Positions 18,218-26,361 of a stretch of 37,919 nt of DNA are shown piece by piece (positions within the stretch are counted from its first letter, which is position 1; each line of letters opens with the position of its first letter). The notes under the pieces were generated by a model. The model searched no databases. It worked only from the letters and a program-made list of their open reading frames with translations, and was not told the DNA's origin. Source of the DNA: Bacteroidales bacterium (GTDB taxonomy: Bacteria > Bacteroidota > Bacteroidia > Bacteroidales > VadinHA17); assembly GCA_021157415.1 (NCBI GenBank), contig JAGGWN010000064.1, positions 1-37,919 on the forward strand, in the 5' to 3' direction. Made by a program: the position numbers and the translations under genes.

Positions 18218-19012
18218 ATGAGAACGAAAAATATTTTAACCGTTTTTTTAACCCTATTCATATCAGGAATGCTTTGGGCACAGGATTTTCCCGAACGACC
18301 CAATCCTCCACGTCTGGTAAATGATTTCACCGGTTTCTTGAAGCCTCAGGAAACCCAGGCTCTGGAAAATAAACTGGAGCAGTTTGCCCGGGAAACATCC
18401 ACCCAGATTGCTATCGTAATTGTTCCGGATCTTCATGGTTATGACAAAGCGGATTATGCCCAGCGGCTGGCCGAAAGATGGGGCATCGGCCAGAAAGGAA
18501 AAAACAACGGGGCTCTTATCCTGGTCAAGCCCAAAACGGCCCACGAAAAAGGAGAAGTATTCATTGCCACCGGTTACGGTGTGGAAGGAGCCGTGCCGGA
18601 TGCCATAGCCAAAAGGATCGTGGAATATGAGATTATCCCTGAATTTAAAGCAGGCAAATACTATGCCGGCCTGGATAAGGCAACTACCCGACTGATAGAA
18701 CTGACACGTGGAGAATATACAGCGGATCAATATGTTAAATCCCATAAAAAAGAGAGCTTGATAGGAAATATCTTCGCAATCCTGATTATCATTCTTGTTT
18801 TCTTTGTATTTTTCGGCAACGCAAGACGCTCTCGTCATACTCATATCGGAAGAAGCAATGTACCCTTCTGGACTTTATTTTTCTTAGGAGGATCAGGGGG
18901 GCATTCCCGCGGCTCTTTTAATAACTTCTCTTCCGGCAGCGGCAGTTTTGGAGGTTTCGGAGGTTTCGGAGGCGGCAGTTTTGGTGGCGGCGGTGCCGGG
19001 GGAAGCTGGTAA
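18218..19012 (+). CDS. Membrane-anchored TPM domain protein with glycine-rich tail
   Basis: 264 residues. The signal peptide ends near WAQ (about 22); the TPM domain covers about 33-165, with LVNDFTGFLKPQE, TSTQIAIVIVPDL and GVEGAVPDAIAKRIVEYEIIPEFK. A single membrane helix (about 180-200, IFAILIIILVFFVFF) is followed by a basic patch and a C-terminal tail of about 40 residues made mostly of Gly, Ser and Phe, ending GGAGGSW. This architecture (secreted TPM, one helix, GGxGGxW tail) is common for TPM proteins beside LemA. The TPM domain should be periplasmic and the tail cytoplasmic. Function unknown. Confidence 0.9.
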   Translation: MRTKNILTVFLTLFISGMLWAQDFPERPNPPRLVNDFTGFLKPQETQALENKLEQFARETSTQIAIVIVPDLHGYDKADYAQRLAERWGIGQKGKNNGALILVKPKTAHEKGEVFIATGYGVEGAVPDAIAKRIVEYEIIPEFKAGKYYAGLDKATTRLIELTRGEYTADQYVKSHKKESLIGNIFAILIIILVFFVFFGNARRSRHTHIGRSNVPFWTLFFLGGSGGHSRGSFNNFSSGSGSFGGFGGFGGGSFGGGGAGGSW

Positions 19013-19107
19013 ACGCCAAGCAGGCTGACAAACAATGATTGACCAACGGGAAGATCATCATTTATTGAATTATAATCCCTTTTATTTTTCCGGGTTATTT
19101 ATTTCAC

Positions 19108-19115
19108 TACCTTTG
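19108..19115 (+). promoter_or_regulatory. Probable helicase promoter, -7 box
   Basis: TACCTTTG is an exact TAnnTTTG match, 28 bp before the TTG start. At a 19-nt spacer upstream is TTTT (19085-19088), a partial -33 element. Confidence 0.5.
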
Positions 19116-19143
19116 CGGCTCATTTTTATAGAAAGGAATTATA

Positions 19144-20805
19144 TTGAAATTTAGTGAAATGGGCCTCTCGCCCGAATTAATGATGGGGATTGAAGCCCTG
19201 GGCTTTATACAACCCACCCCTATCCAGGAAAAAATCATACCCCTTGTTTTTAACTCTCAAAAAGATATCGTTGGTCTGGCACAGACAGGTACGGGAAAAA
19301 CGGCAGCTTTCGGACTCCCGGTAATCGAACAGACAGACCTCAGGGATCAATCGGTACAAACATTGATACTGGCTCCAACACGGGAGTTATGTATTCAGAT
19401 ATCAAAAGATCTGCAAGATTTCTCCCGGCACATACAAGGATTCCGGGTAGTGCCTGTGTATGGAGGTACCAGTATTGACATTCAGAGACGGACCCTAAAA
19501 AAAGGAGCCCATATCATTGCAGCCACTCCCGGCAGGATGCTTGATTTGCTGAACCGTAAAGCAATCCATATCGGAAATATTCGGAATGTGATCCTGGATG
19601 AGGCCGATGAAATGCTGAATATGGGGTTTCGCGATGAGCTGGATGATATTCTTGAAAGAACACCGGCAACCCGCAGGACATTACTGTTTTCTGCCACTAT
19701 GCCATCGGAAGTGGCACGTATTGCCAAAAATTATATGCATCAACCTGAAAAAATTACCATCGGCAAACAAAATGCCGGTGCGGACAACATACGACATATC
19801 CACTATCAGGTACATGCCCGGGATCGTTATCCGGCCTTGAAAAGGATCATGGATATGAACCCCGACATATACGGGATCGTATTCTGCCGTACACGGATGG
19901 AGACGAAGGAGGTCGCCGACAAACTGATGAAAGACGGTTATAACGCCGATGCACTGCATGGAGATCTTTCACAATCCCAGCGTGATTATGTCATGAAGCG
20001 ATTCCGGGACAAATCCCTGCAAATGCTGATAGCTACCGATGTGGCCGCCAGAGGGATTGACGTAAACGAAATATCGCATATCATAAACTATAATCTTCCG
20101 GACGATCCCGATATCTATACCCACCGAAGCGGACGTACAGGAAGAGCCGGAAAATCTGGAACTTCCATTGTGATCACTAACTACAGGGAAAAAGGCCGGT
20201 TATCACAAATTGAAAACATCCTCCATAAGAAATTCGAAAAATTACAAGTGCCTACCGGAGCGGAGATTTGCAAGAAACAACTGTTCCGACTGATCGACCG
20301 CATGGAAAAAGCAGAGGTCGATGAAGAACAGATCGTACCGTTTATGGATACGGTAATGAAAAAACTGGATTGGATGAGCAAGGAAGAGATTATCAAACAT
20401 TTTGTCTCTCTGGAATTCAAACGCTTTCTGGATTATTATAAAGATGCCCGTGATCTGAATGAACCTGATACAGCAAATTTTGCTGACAGAAAAAGAAAAA
20501 ACGGTCATACAGATTATACCCGGTTTTTTATCAATATTGGGAAAAAAGACGGCCTTGAAGCCAGAAATATTATCGGCCTGGTCAATGACCGAACCAGCAA
20601 CCGGAATATTAATATCGGTGCTATTGATATTAAAGGGAGCTTCTCCTTTTTTGAAGTTGATAAGCCCTATGCCGATAAGGTTCTGAGCTCACTTAGAGAC
20701 CATAACTATCTGGGACGTCAGATCATCATAGAAATAGCGGAAAAGGACACCCATAGCGTAAAAAAGAAGAAAAAATTCAAAAAAAGAGCCAGGGCCGGCG
20801 TATAA
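19144..20805 (+). CDS. DEAD-box RNA helicase with DbpA-type RNA-binding domain
   Basis: An ATP-dependent RNA helicase of 553 residues, likely acting in ribosome assembly or cold-related RNA remodelling. Motifs in order: conserved Phe 3 ahead of the Q motif GFIQPTPIQ, Walker A AQTGTGKT (about 46-53), PTREL, TPGR, DEAD (about 152-155), SAT, ARGIDV, and HRSGRTGRAG (about 327-336). A DbpA RNA-binding domain follows at about 457-531, then a very basic tail (KKKKKFKKRARA). The start is a TTG: an in-frame TAG lies 13 bp upstream, AAAGGA is well placed, and the next ATG (19159) would remove the conserved Phe. CsdA/DeaD-like is the best general label. Confidence 0.94.
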   Translation: MKFSEMGLSPELMMGIEALGFIQPTPIQEKIIPLVFNSQKDIVGLAQTGTGKTAAFGLPVIEQTDLRDQSVQTLILAPTRELCIQISKDLQDFSRHIQGFRVVPVYGGTSIDIQRRTLKKGAHIIAATPGRMLDLLNRKAIHIGNIRNVILDEADEMLNMGFRDELDDILERTPATRRTLLFSATMPSEVARIAKNYMHQPEKITIGKQNAGADNIRHIHYQVHARDRYPALKRIMDMNPDIYGIVFCRTRMETKEVADKLMKDGYNADALHGDLSQSQRDYVMKRFRDKSLQMLIATDVAARGIDVNEISHIINYNLPDDPDIYTHRSGRTGRAGKSGTSIVITNYREKGRLSQIENILHKKFEKLQVPTGAEICKKQLFRLIDRMEKAEVDEEQIVPFMDTVMKKLDWMSKEEIIKHFVSLEFKRFLDYYKDARDLNEPDTANFADRKRKNGHTDYTRFFINIGKKDGLEARNIIGLVNDRTSNRNINIGAIDIKGSFSFFEVDKPYADKVLSSLRDHNYLGRQIIIEIAEKDTHSVKKKKKFKKRARAGV

Positions 20806-20819
20806 AGAAATTTCTTTAT
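20802..20819. repeat. Short palindrome over the helicase stop codon
   Basis: An 18-bp perfect palindrome, ATAAAGAAA followed by TTTCTTTAT, overlaps the helicase stop. It is AT-rich and without a T-tract, so it is at best a weak 3' hairpin. Confidence 0.35.
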
Positions 20820-20917
20820 TTCACCTCCTCCCAAATTTTCTTCGCACATTTATCTCTCTCCTCAAGGAGAGGGATAAGGGGAACCCCGATGCTACCCGTC
20901 CGACCGGACGAAACCGT

Positions 20918-20962
20918 TTGTCCGTCCACCGACGGATTGTCTGCCTTTTGGCGGATTAAACC
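20918..20962 (+). repeat. 45-bp double-hairpin repeat, copy A
   Basis: The unit is TTG, stem TCCGTC-N4-GACGGA, TTG, stem TCTGCC-N4-GGCGGA, then TTAAACC. The same layout recurs at 22401-22445 with 35 of 45 positions identical and no gaps. All ten differences are transitions, and two pairs of them preserve base pairing in the stems. Confidence 0.75.
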
Positions 20963-21080
20963 ATTTCTTCTCTTCCGCGTGCCGCTGAGGCCTCAGCCAA
21001 AGACTACGGCCGCCGGTGGAAGCTTGAGCGGAGGCACAAGCGGCTACAAAAAGGCGGAGTAAAAAAACGGATGACGTTGA

Positions 21081-21108
21081 AAAAATAAATATTTAAATAT
21101 TTATTTTT
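21081..21108. repeat. 28-bp perfect AT palindrome
   Basis: The 14-nt arm AAAAATAAATATTT is followed directly by its reverse complement. It lies 42 bp downstream of the psd stop and could act as a bidirectional terminator, since each side ends in a T run, or as a protein-binding or extruding site. Confidence 0.6.
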
Positions 21109-21149
21109 ATATTTATTTAAATACATATATCCTGAAATTCACGGATTTT

Positions 21150-22136
21150 CTATTGCTTCGTAATAGCTTCCCTGAATACAGGTACGGCCATAGCACCGAT
21201 TTTTTCGCCCATATGAACGGCTGTCTCCAGATTATTGGATGTGTTGACGACCAGGTCATGATCGATTTTCAGGATATATGGTTTGAAGAACAGTACGATG
21301 GTTGATCCGCCGAATTTGAAGTAGCCCTTCTCTGCTCCTTTCACCGCCTTGTTTCCATGATAGGTCTGAATAATAGTGCCAACCATCGCTGCACCCACCT
21401 CCGCCATCACCACCGTATCAAAGCGGGTGGTGGCAATCAAGGCATAATCCCGTCTGTTTTCCCACAGCAGTCCGGTCTTTTTTCTTAAAGCAATAGGATT
21501 CACGGAATAGTAATAGCCTTCTACAGGCACTTCAGTCAGAATTTGTCCATCCAATGGGAAATGAAACCGGTGATAGTCGGTAGGTGCCAACCTGATCACG
21601 ATCATACTGCCATGATCATATTTCCCGGCCAGAGAGGAATCTCTCAGGAAGGAAGAGAGATTAAAGCGAATCCCTTTGATGATAAAATCCTGTTTGTCCA
21701 GGTGTGGATATGCCATCAGCTTTCCGTCGGCAGGAGATACGATTACCAACGAATCCCGGTCTATCGGTCTTGCTGCGGGCTTAAGTCGCCGTGTAAAAAA
21801 ATCATTAAAGGTTTTATAATCTTCTTGCTGAAAAATACTGGTATCAATGTGATATTCCCGAATGAATGGTGAAATTTTCTTTTTGGATCGGGGCGCATCC
21901 ATAATCCTGCCATATAGCACGGATACAAATTTTCTTTTCGCCAACGCCTCCAGGGTCAGTTCCCCTACAGGATTCCCATATAACCACAGCAGCCATTTTT
22001 CTCCGGGGACCTGTTCCGTAACAAGATTCCCGCTTTGCCTGTCAACGTATTGTAACGGTTCATACCTGCGAGGAGTATAAGCGATGGCAGCCAGCAAAAC
22101 CACCGCCACAAATAGATATGCCAGGCGCTTGTTCAT
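21150..22136 (-). CDS. psd: Phosphatidylserine decarboxylase, Clostridium-like long type, membrane-anchored
   Basis: Makes phosphatidylethanolamine from phosphatidylserine. About 328 residues from the ATG at 22136, giving an N-terminal membrane helix (LAYLFVAVVLLAAIAY); an ATG at 22199 would add 21 residues. The body matches the long Psd type: GEKWLLWLYGNPVG, FNDFFTRRLKPAARPID, PADGK (catalytic Asp about 137), PTDYHRFHFP (His about 189 and 192), and GYFKFGGST. In GGST the Gly-Ser bond is the self-cleavage site and the Ser (about 278) becomes the pyruvoyl group. No pssA is adjacent. The gene sits alone between two hairpin-rich islands. Confidence 0.92.
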   Translation of the reverse strand: MNKRLAYLFVAVVLLAAIAYTPRRYEPLQYVDRQSGNLVTEQVPGEKWLLWLYGNPVGELTLEALAKRKFVSVLYGRIMDAPRSKKKISPFIREYHIDTSIFQQEDYKTFNDFFTRRLKPAARPIDRDSLVIVSPADGKLMAYPHLDKQDFIIKGIRFNLSSFLRDSSLAGKYDHGSMIVIRLAPTDYHRFHFPLDGQILTEVPVEGYYYSVNPIALRKKTGLLWENRRDYALIATTRFDTVVMAEVGAAMVGTIIQTYHGNKAVKGAEKGYFKFGGSTIVLFFKPYILKIDHDLVVNTSNNLETAVHMGEKIGAMAVPVFREAITKQ

Positions 22137-22438
22137 TTCTGTTTCATAAAAGTCAGAATCGTCACAAAATTGCAACTTTTTCCTGGTTCTGGAAAACATT
22201 ATACGGACTTATTCCCGGATTAGCACTTATTCGTGCTATTTAATAGCCGTGACTTAATGAACTACCCCGTGGTATCACAAGGAATTGTTTGTTTCCGACC
22301 CAGAGGGTCGGGGAAAGAAATCTTTCCGCAGCAACAGATAGGAAATCATCATGGAGTTGCTAAAAATTTTACCGCTAGCGGCGGTTATTCACTCCCCCCC
22401 TTGTCCGCCTACTGGCGGATTGTCCGTCCCCTGACGGA
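22137..22438. other. Hairpin-rich intergenic island between psd and the E2 gene
   Basis: About 300 bp without a gene, apart from a possible 63-bp N-terminal extension of psd. It contains hairpins CCGACCC-AGA-GGGTCGG (22295-22311) and GGAAAG-AAAT-CTTTCC (22312-22327), palindrome CCGCTAGCGG (22372-22381), a run of eight C (22393-22400), and the second double-hairpin repeat. The psd promoter must lie in the right-hand part as seen from psd, but I find no clean -7 box. Confidence 0.55.
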
Positions 22439-22445
22439 TTAAACC
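22401..22445 (+). repeat. 45-bp double-hairpin repeat, copy B
   Basis: Same layout as copy A: TTG, stem TCCGCC-N4-GGCGGA, TTG, stem TCCGTC-N4-GACGGA, TTAAACC. Its right end supplies the TAA stop (22441-22439) of the minus-strand E2 gene, so the repeat overlaps that coding sequence by seven bases. Confidence 0.75.
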
Positions 22446-23806
22446 GACTGATTCACATCAAAATTCTCCAGGTAAGAAGCCACTCTCTCGAGGAATCTCC
22501 CTCCCAGTGCCCCGTCAATAACTCTGTGATCATACGTTATGGAAAGGACAATGATATGCCTGATCGCTATGGCATCCCCATGAAGCGTTTCAACCACAGC
22601 TGGTTTTTTCAGAATAGCGCCTACTCCCAGGATAGCGGCTTCGGGCTGATTGATAATGGGTGTTCCTGTCAGATTCCGGAAAGTTCCAAAATTGGTAATT
22701 GTAAATGTACCTCCCTGTATTTCTGCAGGTTGTAGCTTATTTTGACGAGCTCTGACAGCAAGATCATTCACGGCCTTTGTAAGTCCCGAAAGGTTTTTTT
22801 CATCGGCATCTTTGATAACCGGAACAATAAGATTTCCGTTCGGCAAAGCGGTAGCCATCCCAATATTGATATGTTTTTTACGGAGTATCCGTGTCCCGTC
22901 CACCGAAACATTCACCATGGGGAAATCACGCAAAGCCATGGCTGCCGCATGGATAAAAAGGGGTGTATAAGTGATCTTTTGCCCTGTTCTTTGCAGGAAA
23001 TCGTCCTTGACCTTATCTCTCCACTGTACCATTCCTGTGACATCCGCCTCAATAAAAGAAGTAACATGAGGGGAGGTTTGCTTGGAATGGACCATATGCC
23101 CGGCAATGATTCTGCGTACCCGGTCCATCTCTATAATTTCCACGTCATCCGTTTCCGAAACAACATGACCAGACATTTTTGCCGGCTCCGTTTTTTGGTC
23201 CGGATTCTCTTTAGAGATACCGGCAGATACAGTGGTTCCTTCCTTTTTAACAGATAATGGAGCGACCCCTGATTTGTCTTCTCTGGTCTCTTTCAGCCAT
23301 TTCAATACATCATCTTTGGTAATCCTGCCCTCCAGGCCGGTCCCTTCGATCCGGTCCAGTTCTTCAGGAGATATCTTCTCGGTTTTCGCAATCTTCCGAA
23401 TCAACGGTGATAAAAATTTCCCTGCAGGGGTACTGCTTGCGCTATCCCTCGCTACTTCAACGGTTTCGTCTCTTTTTTGTTCTTGCTCTTTTTCTTCAAG
23501 GATCTCTTCTTTCACTTTCTCTACCTCCACCATAACCTCCGGACGATCCAGTTTTTCTTCCGTCTTATCGTTCTCCAACCACGCCAACACATCACCAACC
23601 TGAGGAACATCCCCTTCCTTAAAGAAGATTTTTGTGATCACTCCATCATCAGGACTCGGTATTTCCGAATCCACCTTATCCGTTGCCACTTCCACTATTG
23701 GTTGATCTTCTTCAACAGGATCCCCTTCATTCACCAACCATTTTGTGATGGTAGCTTCAAGCACTCCTTCTCCCATCGCAGGAAGCATAATATCTAACTT
23801 AGCCAT
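22439..23806 (-). CDS. Dihydrolipoamide acyltransferase (E2) of a 2-oxoacid dehydrogenase complex
   Basis: 455 residues forming the transacylase core of a pyruvate, branched-chain or related 2-oxoacid dehydrogenase. A single N-terminal lipoyl domain has the lipoylated Lys 44 in TDKVDSE. An acidic linker full of Glu and Lys follows, then the E3/E1-binding domain (SPLIRKIAKTEKISPEELD...GRITKDDVL, about 133-170). The catalytic domain (about 225-455) ends with DHRVIDGA, with the active His about 427 and Asp about 431. The sequence alone does not fix the substrate; many branched-chain E2s look like this. E1 and E3 genes are not in the window. The stop codon lies inside a 45-bp repeat. Confidence 0.92.
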   Translation of the reverse strand: MAKLDIMLPAMGEGVLEATITKWLVNEGDPVEEDQPIVEVATDKVDSEIPSPDDGVITKIFFKEGDVPQVGDVLAWLENDKTEEKLDRPEVMVEVEKVKEEILEEKEQEQKRDETVEVARDSASSTPAGKFLSPLIRKIAKTEKISPEELDRIEGTGLEGRITKDDVLKWLKETREDKSGVAPLSVKKEGTTVSAGISKENPDQKTEPAKMSGHVVSETDDVEIIEMDRVRRIIAGHMVHSKQTSPHVTSFIEADVTGMVQWRDKVKDDFLQRTGQKITYTPLFIHAAAMALRDFPMVNVSVDGTRILRKKHINIGMATALPNGNLIVPVIKDADEKNLSGLTKAVNDLAVRARQNKLQPAEIQGGTFTITNFGTFRNLTGTPIINQPEAAILGVGAILKKPAVVETLHGDAIAIRHIIVLSITYDHRVIDGALGGRFLERVASYLENFDVNQSV

Positions 23807-23837
23807 GAATTCTATTTTTATTTAGTCTTAATTACTG

Positions 23838-23867
23838 CAAAAGTAATAATAATTATCTCAATAACAA
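23838..23867 (-). promoter_or_regulatory. Promoter of the E2 gene
   Basis: Minus strand: TTG (23867-23865), exactly 19 nt, then TACTTTTG (23845-23838), a full match to TAnnTTTG. It lies 31 bp before the ATG. This is the best promoter match in the window. Confidence 0.7.
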
Positions 23868-23915
23868 TTTTTTTTGGTTCAAGTCTGTTTTAACCCTTGA
23901 GGCATAAAAAAACAT

Positions 23916-25874
23916 TCAATTTCCCAATCTTTTGATATTTCTAAAAACAATCTTCAGGTCGAAAGTCAAATGATAGTTTCTGGCATACGTTTGGTTGATA
24001 CTTTTCAAAACTTCCAGATCAAGATCAGCAGTCTCAGAAAAGTTCACGGGGCAGAGAACGCTTTCCGGGAGGATCGGGAGATCTTCTGTAATTGTGGTTT
24101 CGGCCCGGCAATATCCCACCCATGTTTTCGACCCGGATAAAACTTTTAAACAATTCCTGATAAAATTCTTCCGGCTTCTCAGGATAAGCAACATCATGGG
24201 TGACAGCACCACAAACAAAGAAGCAAGGGATATATCAAGCACTCTTTTCTTCAGTCTGTTTCGTAACTGGGAGACGGCATTCAGTTCTATCAGGTACAAT
24301 TCTCCCGGTCGTTCCACCGAACTGCTTCCTACAATGGGACTTCCTTCCGGCAGGGCCACCTTGAATTCCACCGGCACCTCTGACAAGTGGTTCATGGTCC
24401 GGATGATGTGGTTGGTGCGCGTATCCACGGCAGAGAAAATGATTTCCTGAATGCGATGAATCTTCACAATTGCGGGTAACAGGTCAGGGGATCCCAACAC
24501 CGGTCCTTTGCTACCTTTATCCTCCGGGGGCACGTATCCGGCTACCGTAGCATGAATATCGAGTTGTTTCAAAAATTTTGAGATCCGGTAAAATTCTTTC
24601 TCATAAGAAATAATTAAGACATTTTTGTGTTGTTTTGCTGCCAGAGTAAAAAAATCACCGGGAAAAAGACTAAACAACCAACGTGCCCCAAGTCCGGCTA
24701 AAATTCCCCAGACGGTACCCAGCAATATAAGTGCCCTGGAAAAACGTAACTGCACAGGAAGCAATGCATAGATCACGAGGATGGCTACCATCCCCAGCAG
24801 CAATCCACGCACCACGTACCAGAGCCGCACAGGCTTTCTGTAACCTCCGGCTATCCAAACGGAAAGGATCCAGACAATGATATAAGCAGGAACAATATAA
24901 TTCCTGAATTCGGGTGGATAATAAGAGGGGGTCTGAAACTTAAATTGCTCCCAGAAAGGCACCAGGAACAGATAGCCGATATATAAAAGAGTCATATCGA
25001 TAAGAGGCCATGCAAGGAAAGACCATACCCGCCGGATGGCAGATAAAGCAGCACGGATATAAATCGCAGGGCGTATGAGCAAACTGATCAATCCGGCACG
25101 CTGACGCGAGAAATGCTTCCCTGCAAATATGAGCATTGCTTTGTAAAAAAGGATCACATAATTTAAAGATCCTTTTTTAGTACTTTCCCCTTTATAGTGA
25201 ACGATCGTAGTCTCAGGATAATAATAATTCCTGTAACCGGCCTGTGTAATCCGGTAGGAAAGGTCAACATCTTCACCGTACATAAAATAGTCCTCATCCA
25301 GTCCTCCGGTCTTATCCAGAACTTCTTTCCGTAGCATCATAAAAGCACCGGTCAACACTTCCACAGAGTGGGTCACATTCTCATCAAGATGTCCCAGATA
25401 ATAACGGTTAAAAGTAGGAGAATGAGGAAACAGACTGCTCAATCCGAATATTTTATAAAAAGCCACCATAGGGGTCGGCAGAGCTCGTTTGGATTCGGGG
25501 AGAAAATTTCCTTTTCCATCAATCATTTTCACCCCCAAGGCGCCTGCATCAGGATGTTTATCCAAAAACCGGATAGATTTTATAAGTGTTGTTTCTTCAA
25601 TGAGTGTGTCCGGATTAAGCAAGAGGACATACCGGCCGGAGGCGATGGCTATACCCTGATTACAGGCTTTGGAAAATCCGACATTCTCCTTATTGGAAAT
25701 CAGTGTTATCTCAGGAAATTTTTTAGAAAGCATGGGAAGGGTGCCGTCCACAGAGGCATTATCCACCACAATCACCTCGCCATCAATCCCTTCCATCGCC
25801 CTGTAAACGGAATACAAACAGGATTCCAGAAAATACCTGACATTGAAACTGACAATAACAATGGATATATCCAC
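23916..25874 (-). CDS. Family 2 glycosyltransferase fused to membrane region and core-less phosphoglycosyltransferase-like tail
   Basis: 652 residues, GTG start. Residues 1-235 are a rhamnosyltransferase-like GT2: DNASVDGT, NPDT (87-90) as the sugar-nucleotide/metal site, GEDVDLSYR with acidic residues 201-202. About 285-410 hold four or five membrane helices. About 415-515 resemble the nucleotide-binding-like CoA_binding_3 domain of polyprenyl phosphoglycosyltransferases (NVLIISYEKEFYRISKFL, VAGYVPPEDK). About 541-652 look like the ends of the transferase domain itself (KKRVLDISLASLFVVLSPMMLLI, then VLSGSKTWVGYCR and YARNYHLTFDLKIVFRNI), but the catalytic core with its KFRSM-like and Asp-Glu motifs is absent. 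I infer an inner-membrane glycan-assembly enzyme with an active GT2 and an inactive C-terminal domain. No other polysaccharide genes are adjacent. Confidence 0.85.
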   Translation of the reverse strand: MDISIVIVSFNVRYFLESCLYSVYRAMEGIDGEVIVVDNASVDGTLPMLSKKFPEITLISNKENVGFSKACNQGIAIASGRYVLLLNPDTLIEETTLIKSIRFLDKHPDAGALGVKMIDGKGNFLPESKRALPTPMVAFYKIFGLSSLFPHSPTFNRYYLGHLDENVTHSVEVLTGAFMMLRKEVLDKTGGLDEDYFMYGEDVDLSYRITQAGYRNYYYPETTIVHYKGESTKKGSLNYVILFYKAMLIFAGKHFSRQRAGLISLLIRPAIYIRAALSAIRRVWSFLAWPLIDMTLLYIGYLFLVPFWEQFKFQTPSYYPPEFRNYIVPAYIIVWILSVWIAGGYRKPVRLWYVVRGLLLGMVAILVIYALLPVQLRFSRALILLGTVWGILAGLGARWLFSLFPGDFFTLAAKQHKNVLIISYEKEFYRISKFLKQLDIHATVAGYVPPEDKGSKGPVLGSPDLLPAIVKIHRIQEIIFSAVDTRTNHIIRTMNHLSEVPVEFKVALPEGSPIVGSSSVERPGELYLIELNAVSQLRNRLKKRVLDISLASLFVVLSPMMLLILRSRKNFIRNCLKVLSGSKTWVGYCRAETTITEDLPILPESVLCPVNFSETADLDLEVLKSINQTYARNYHLTFDLKIVFRNIKRLGN

Positions 25875-26361
25875 AGGTTTCCGGGGTAAAGTTTATTGCA
25901 AACCTACATAAATTTTTTCATGTGTCCGGCAATATGTGAAAATCTATCATTTAAATCTCTGATCATAAAAGTGGGTATTTTTTTCTTCTTTCCCCATAAA
26001 GTTACTTATTTCTGATTCGATATACAATATCTGCATAAAGATATATTATCCTACAATCCACATCCCCAACCCGGACATTCCGTAAGCAACCAGGTCACTC
26101 ATTACATACGTATATCAGGCAGGGAGGAGCGAACATCGAAGTGCATATAAACTTCTGCAAATCTTGATTAAACAGTATATAAGCATTGATAATATTTCCC
26201 TGCTGCAGTTTGACACCTGGGTTTTCCCAATTATTATCAGGAATATTGAAACATTACAATGTCAGAAACGTATTAATATTAATGCTTCCTGTATGCTTCC
26301 AAAAATTTTAAAATCCGGTGATCATACCCGTTCTGACCCAAATAAAAATAAATCCACAAAT
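25875..26361. other. 487-bp intergenic region between GT2 and LRR genes (divergent)
   Basis: It holds the glycosyltransferase promoter at its left end. The frame of the LRR gene stays open upstream to a TTG at 26164, but the added 66 residues would bury the signal peptide and look non-coding. I see no RNA gene, repeat or clear promoter for the LRR gene. Confidence 0.5.
25899..25906 (-). promoter_or_regulatory. Probable glycosyltransferase -7 box
   Basis: Minus-strand TAGGTTTG (25906-25899), exact TAnnTTTG, 24 bp before the GTG start. A TTG lies upstream at a long 23-nt spacer. The 16-nt context AATTTATGTAGGTTTG is identical to that before the transglutaminase-like gene at 31089. Confidence 0.45.

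Larger units (their letters stand above)
20806..21149. other. 344-bp hairpin-rich intergenic island between the helicase and psd
   Basis: No credible gene. From left to right it holds hairpin CTCTCC-TCAA-GGAGAG (20856-20871), hairpin CGTCC-GACC-GGACG (20897-20910), the 45-bp double hairpin at 20918-20962, the palindrome GCTGAGGCCTCAGC (20984-20997), a GC-rich stretch to about 21060, and a 28-bp perfect AT palindrome at 21081-21108. The middle is clearly more GC-rich than its surroundings. It resembles a REP/BIME-type cluster rather than a broken gene. Confidence 0.6.

Noticed and set aside
23916-24254. Reading the C-terminal part of the glycosyltransferase as an active phosphoglycosyltransferase
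   Set aside because: The catalytic Asp-Glu pair and the KFRSM-like segment are absent, so activity is not supported.
26164-26361. N-terminal extension of the LRR gene from a TTG
   Set aside because: The signal peptide begins at the ATG at 26362. The extension would bury it and has no coding look.
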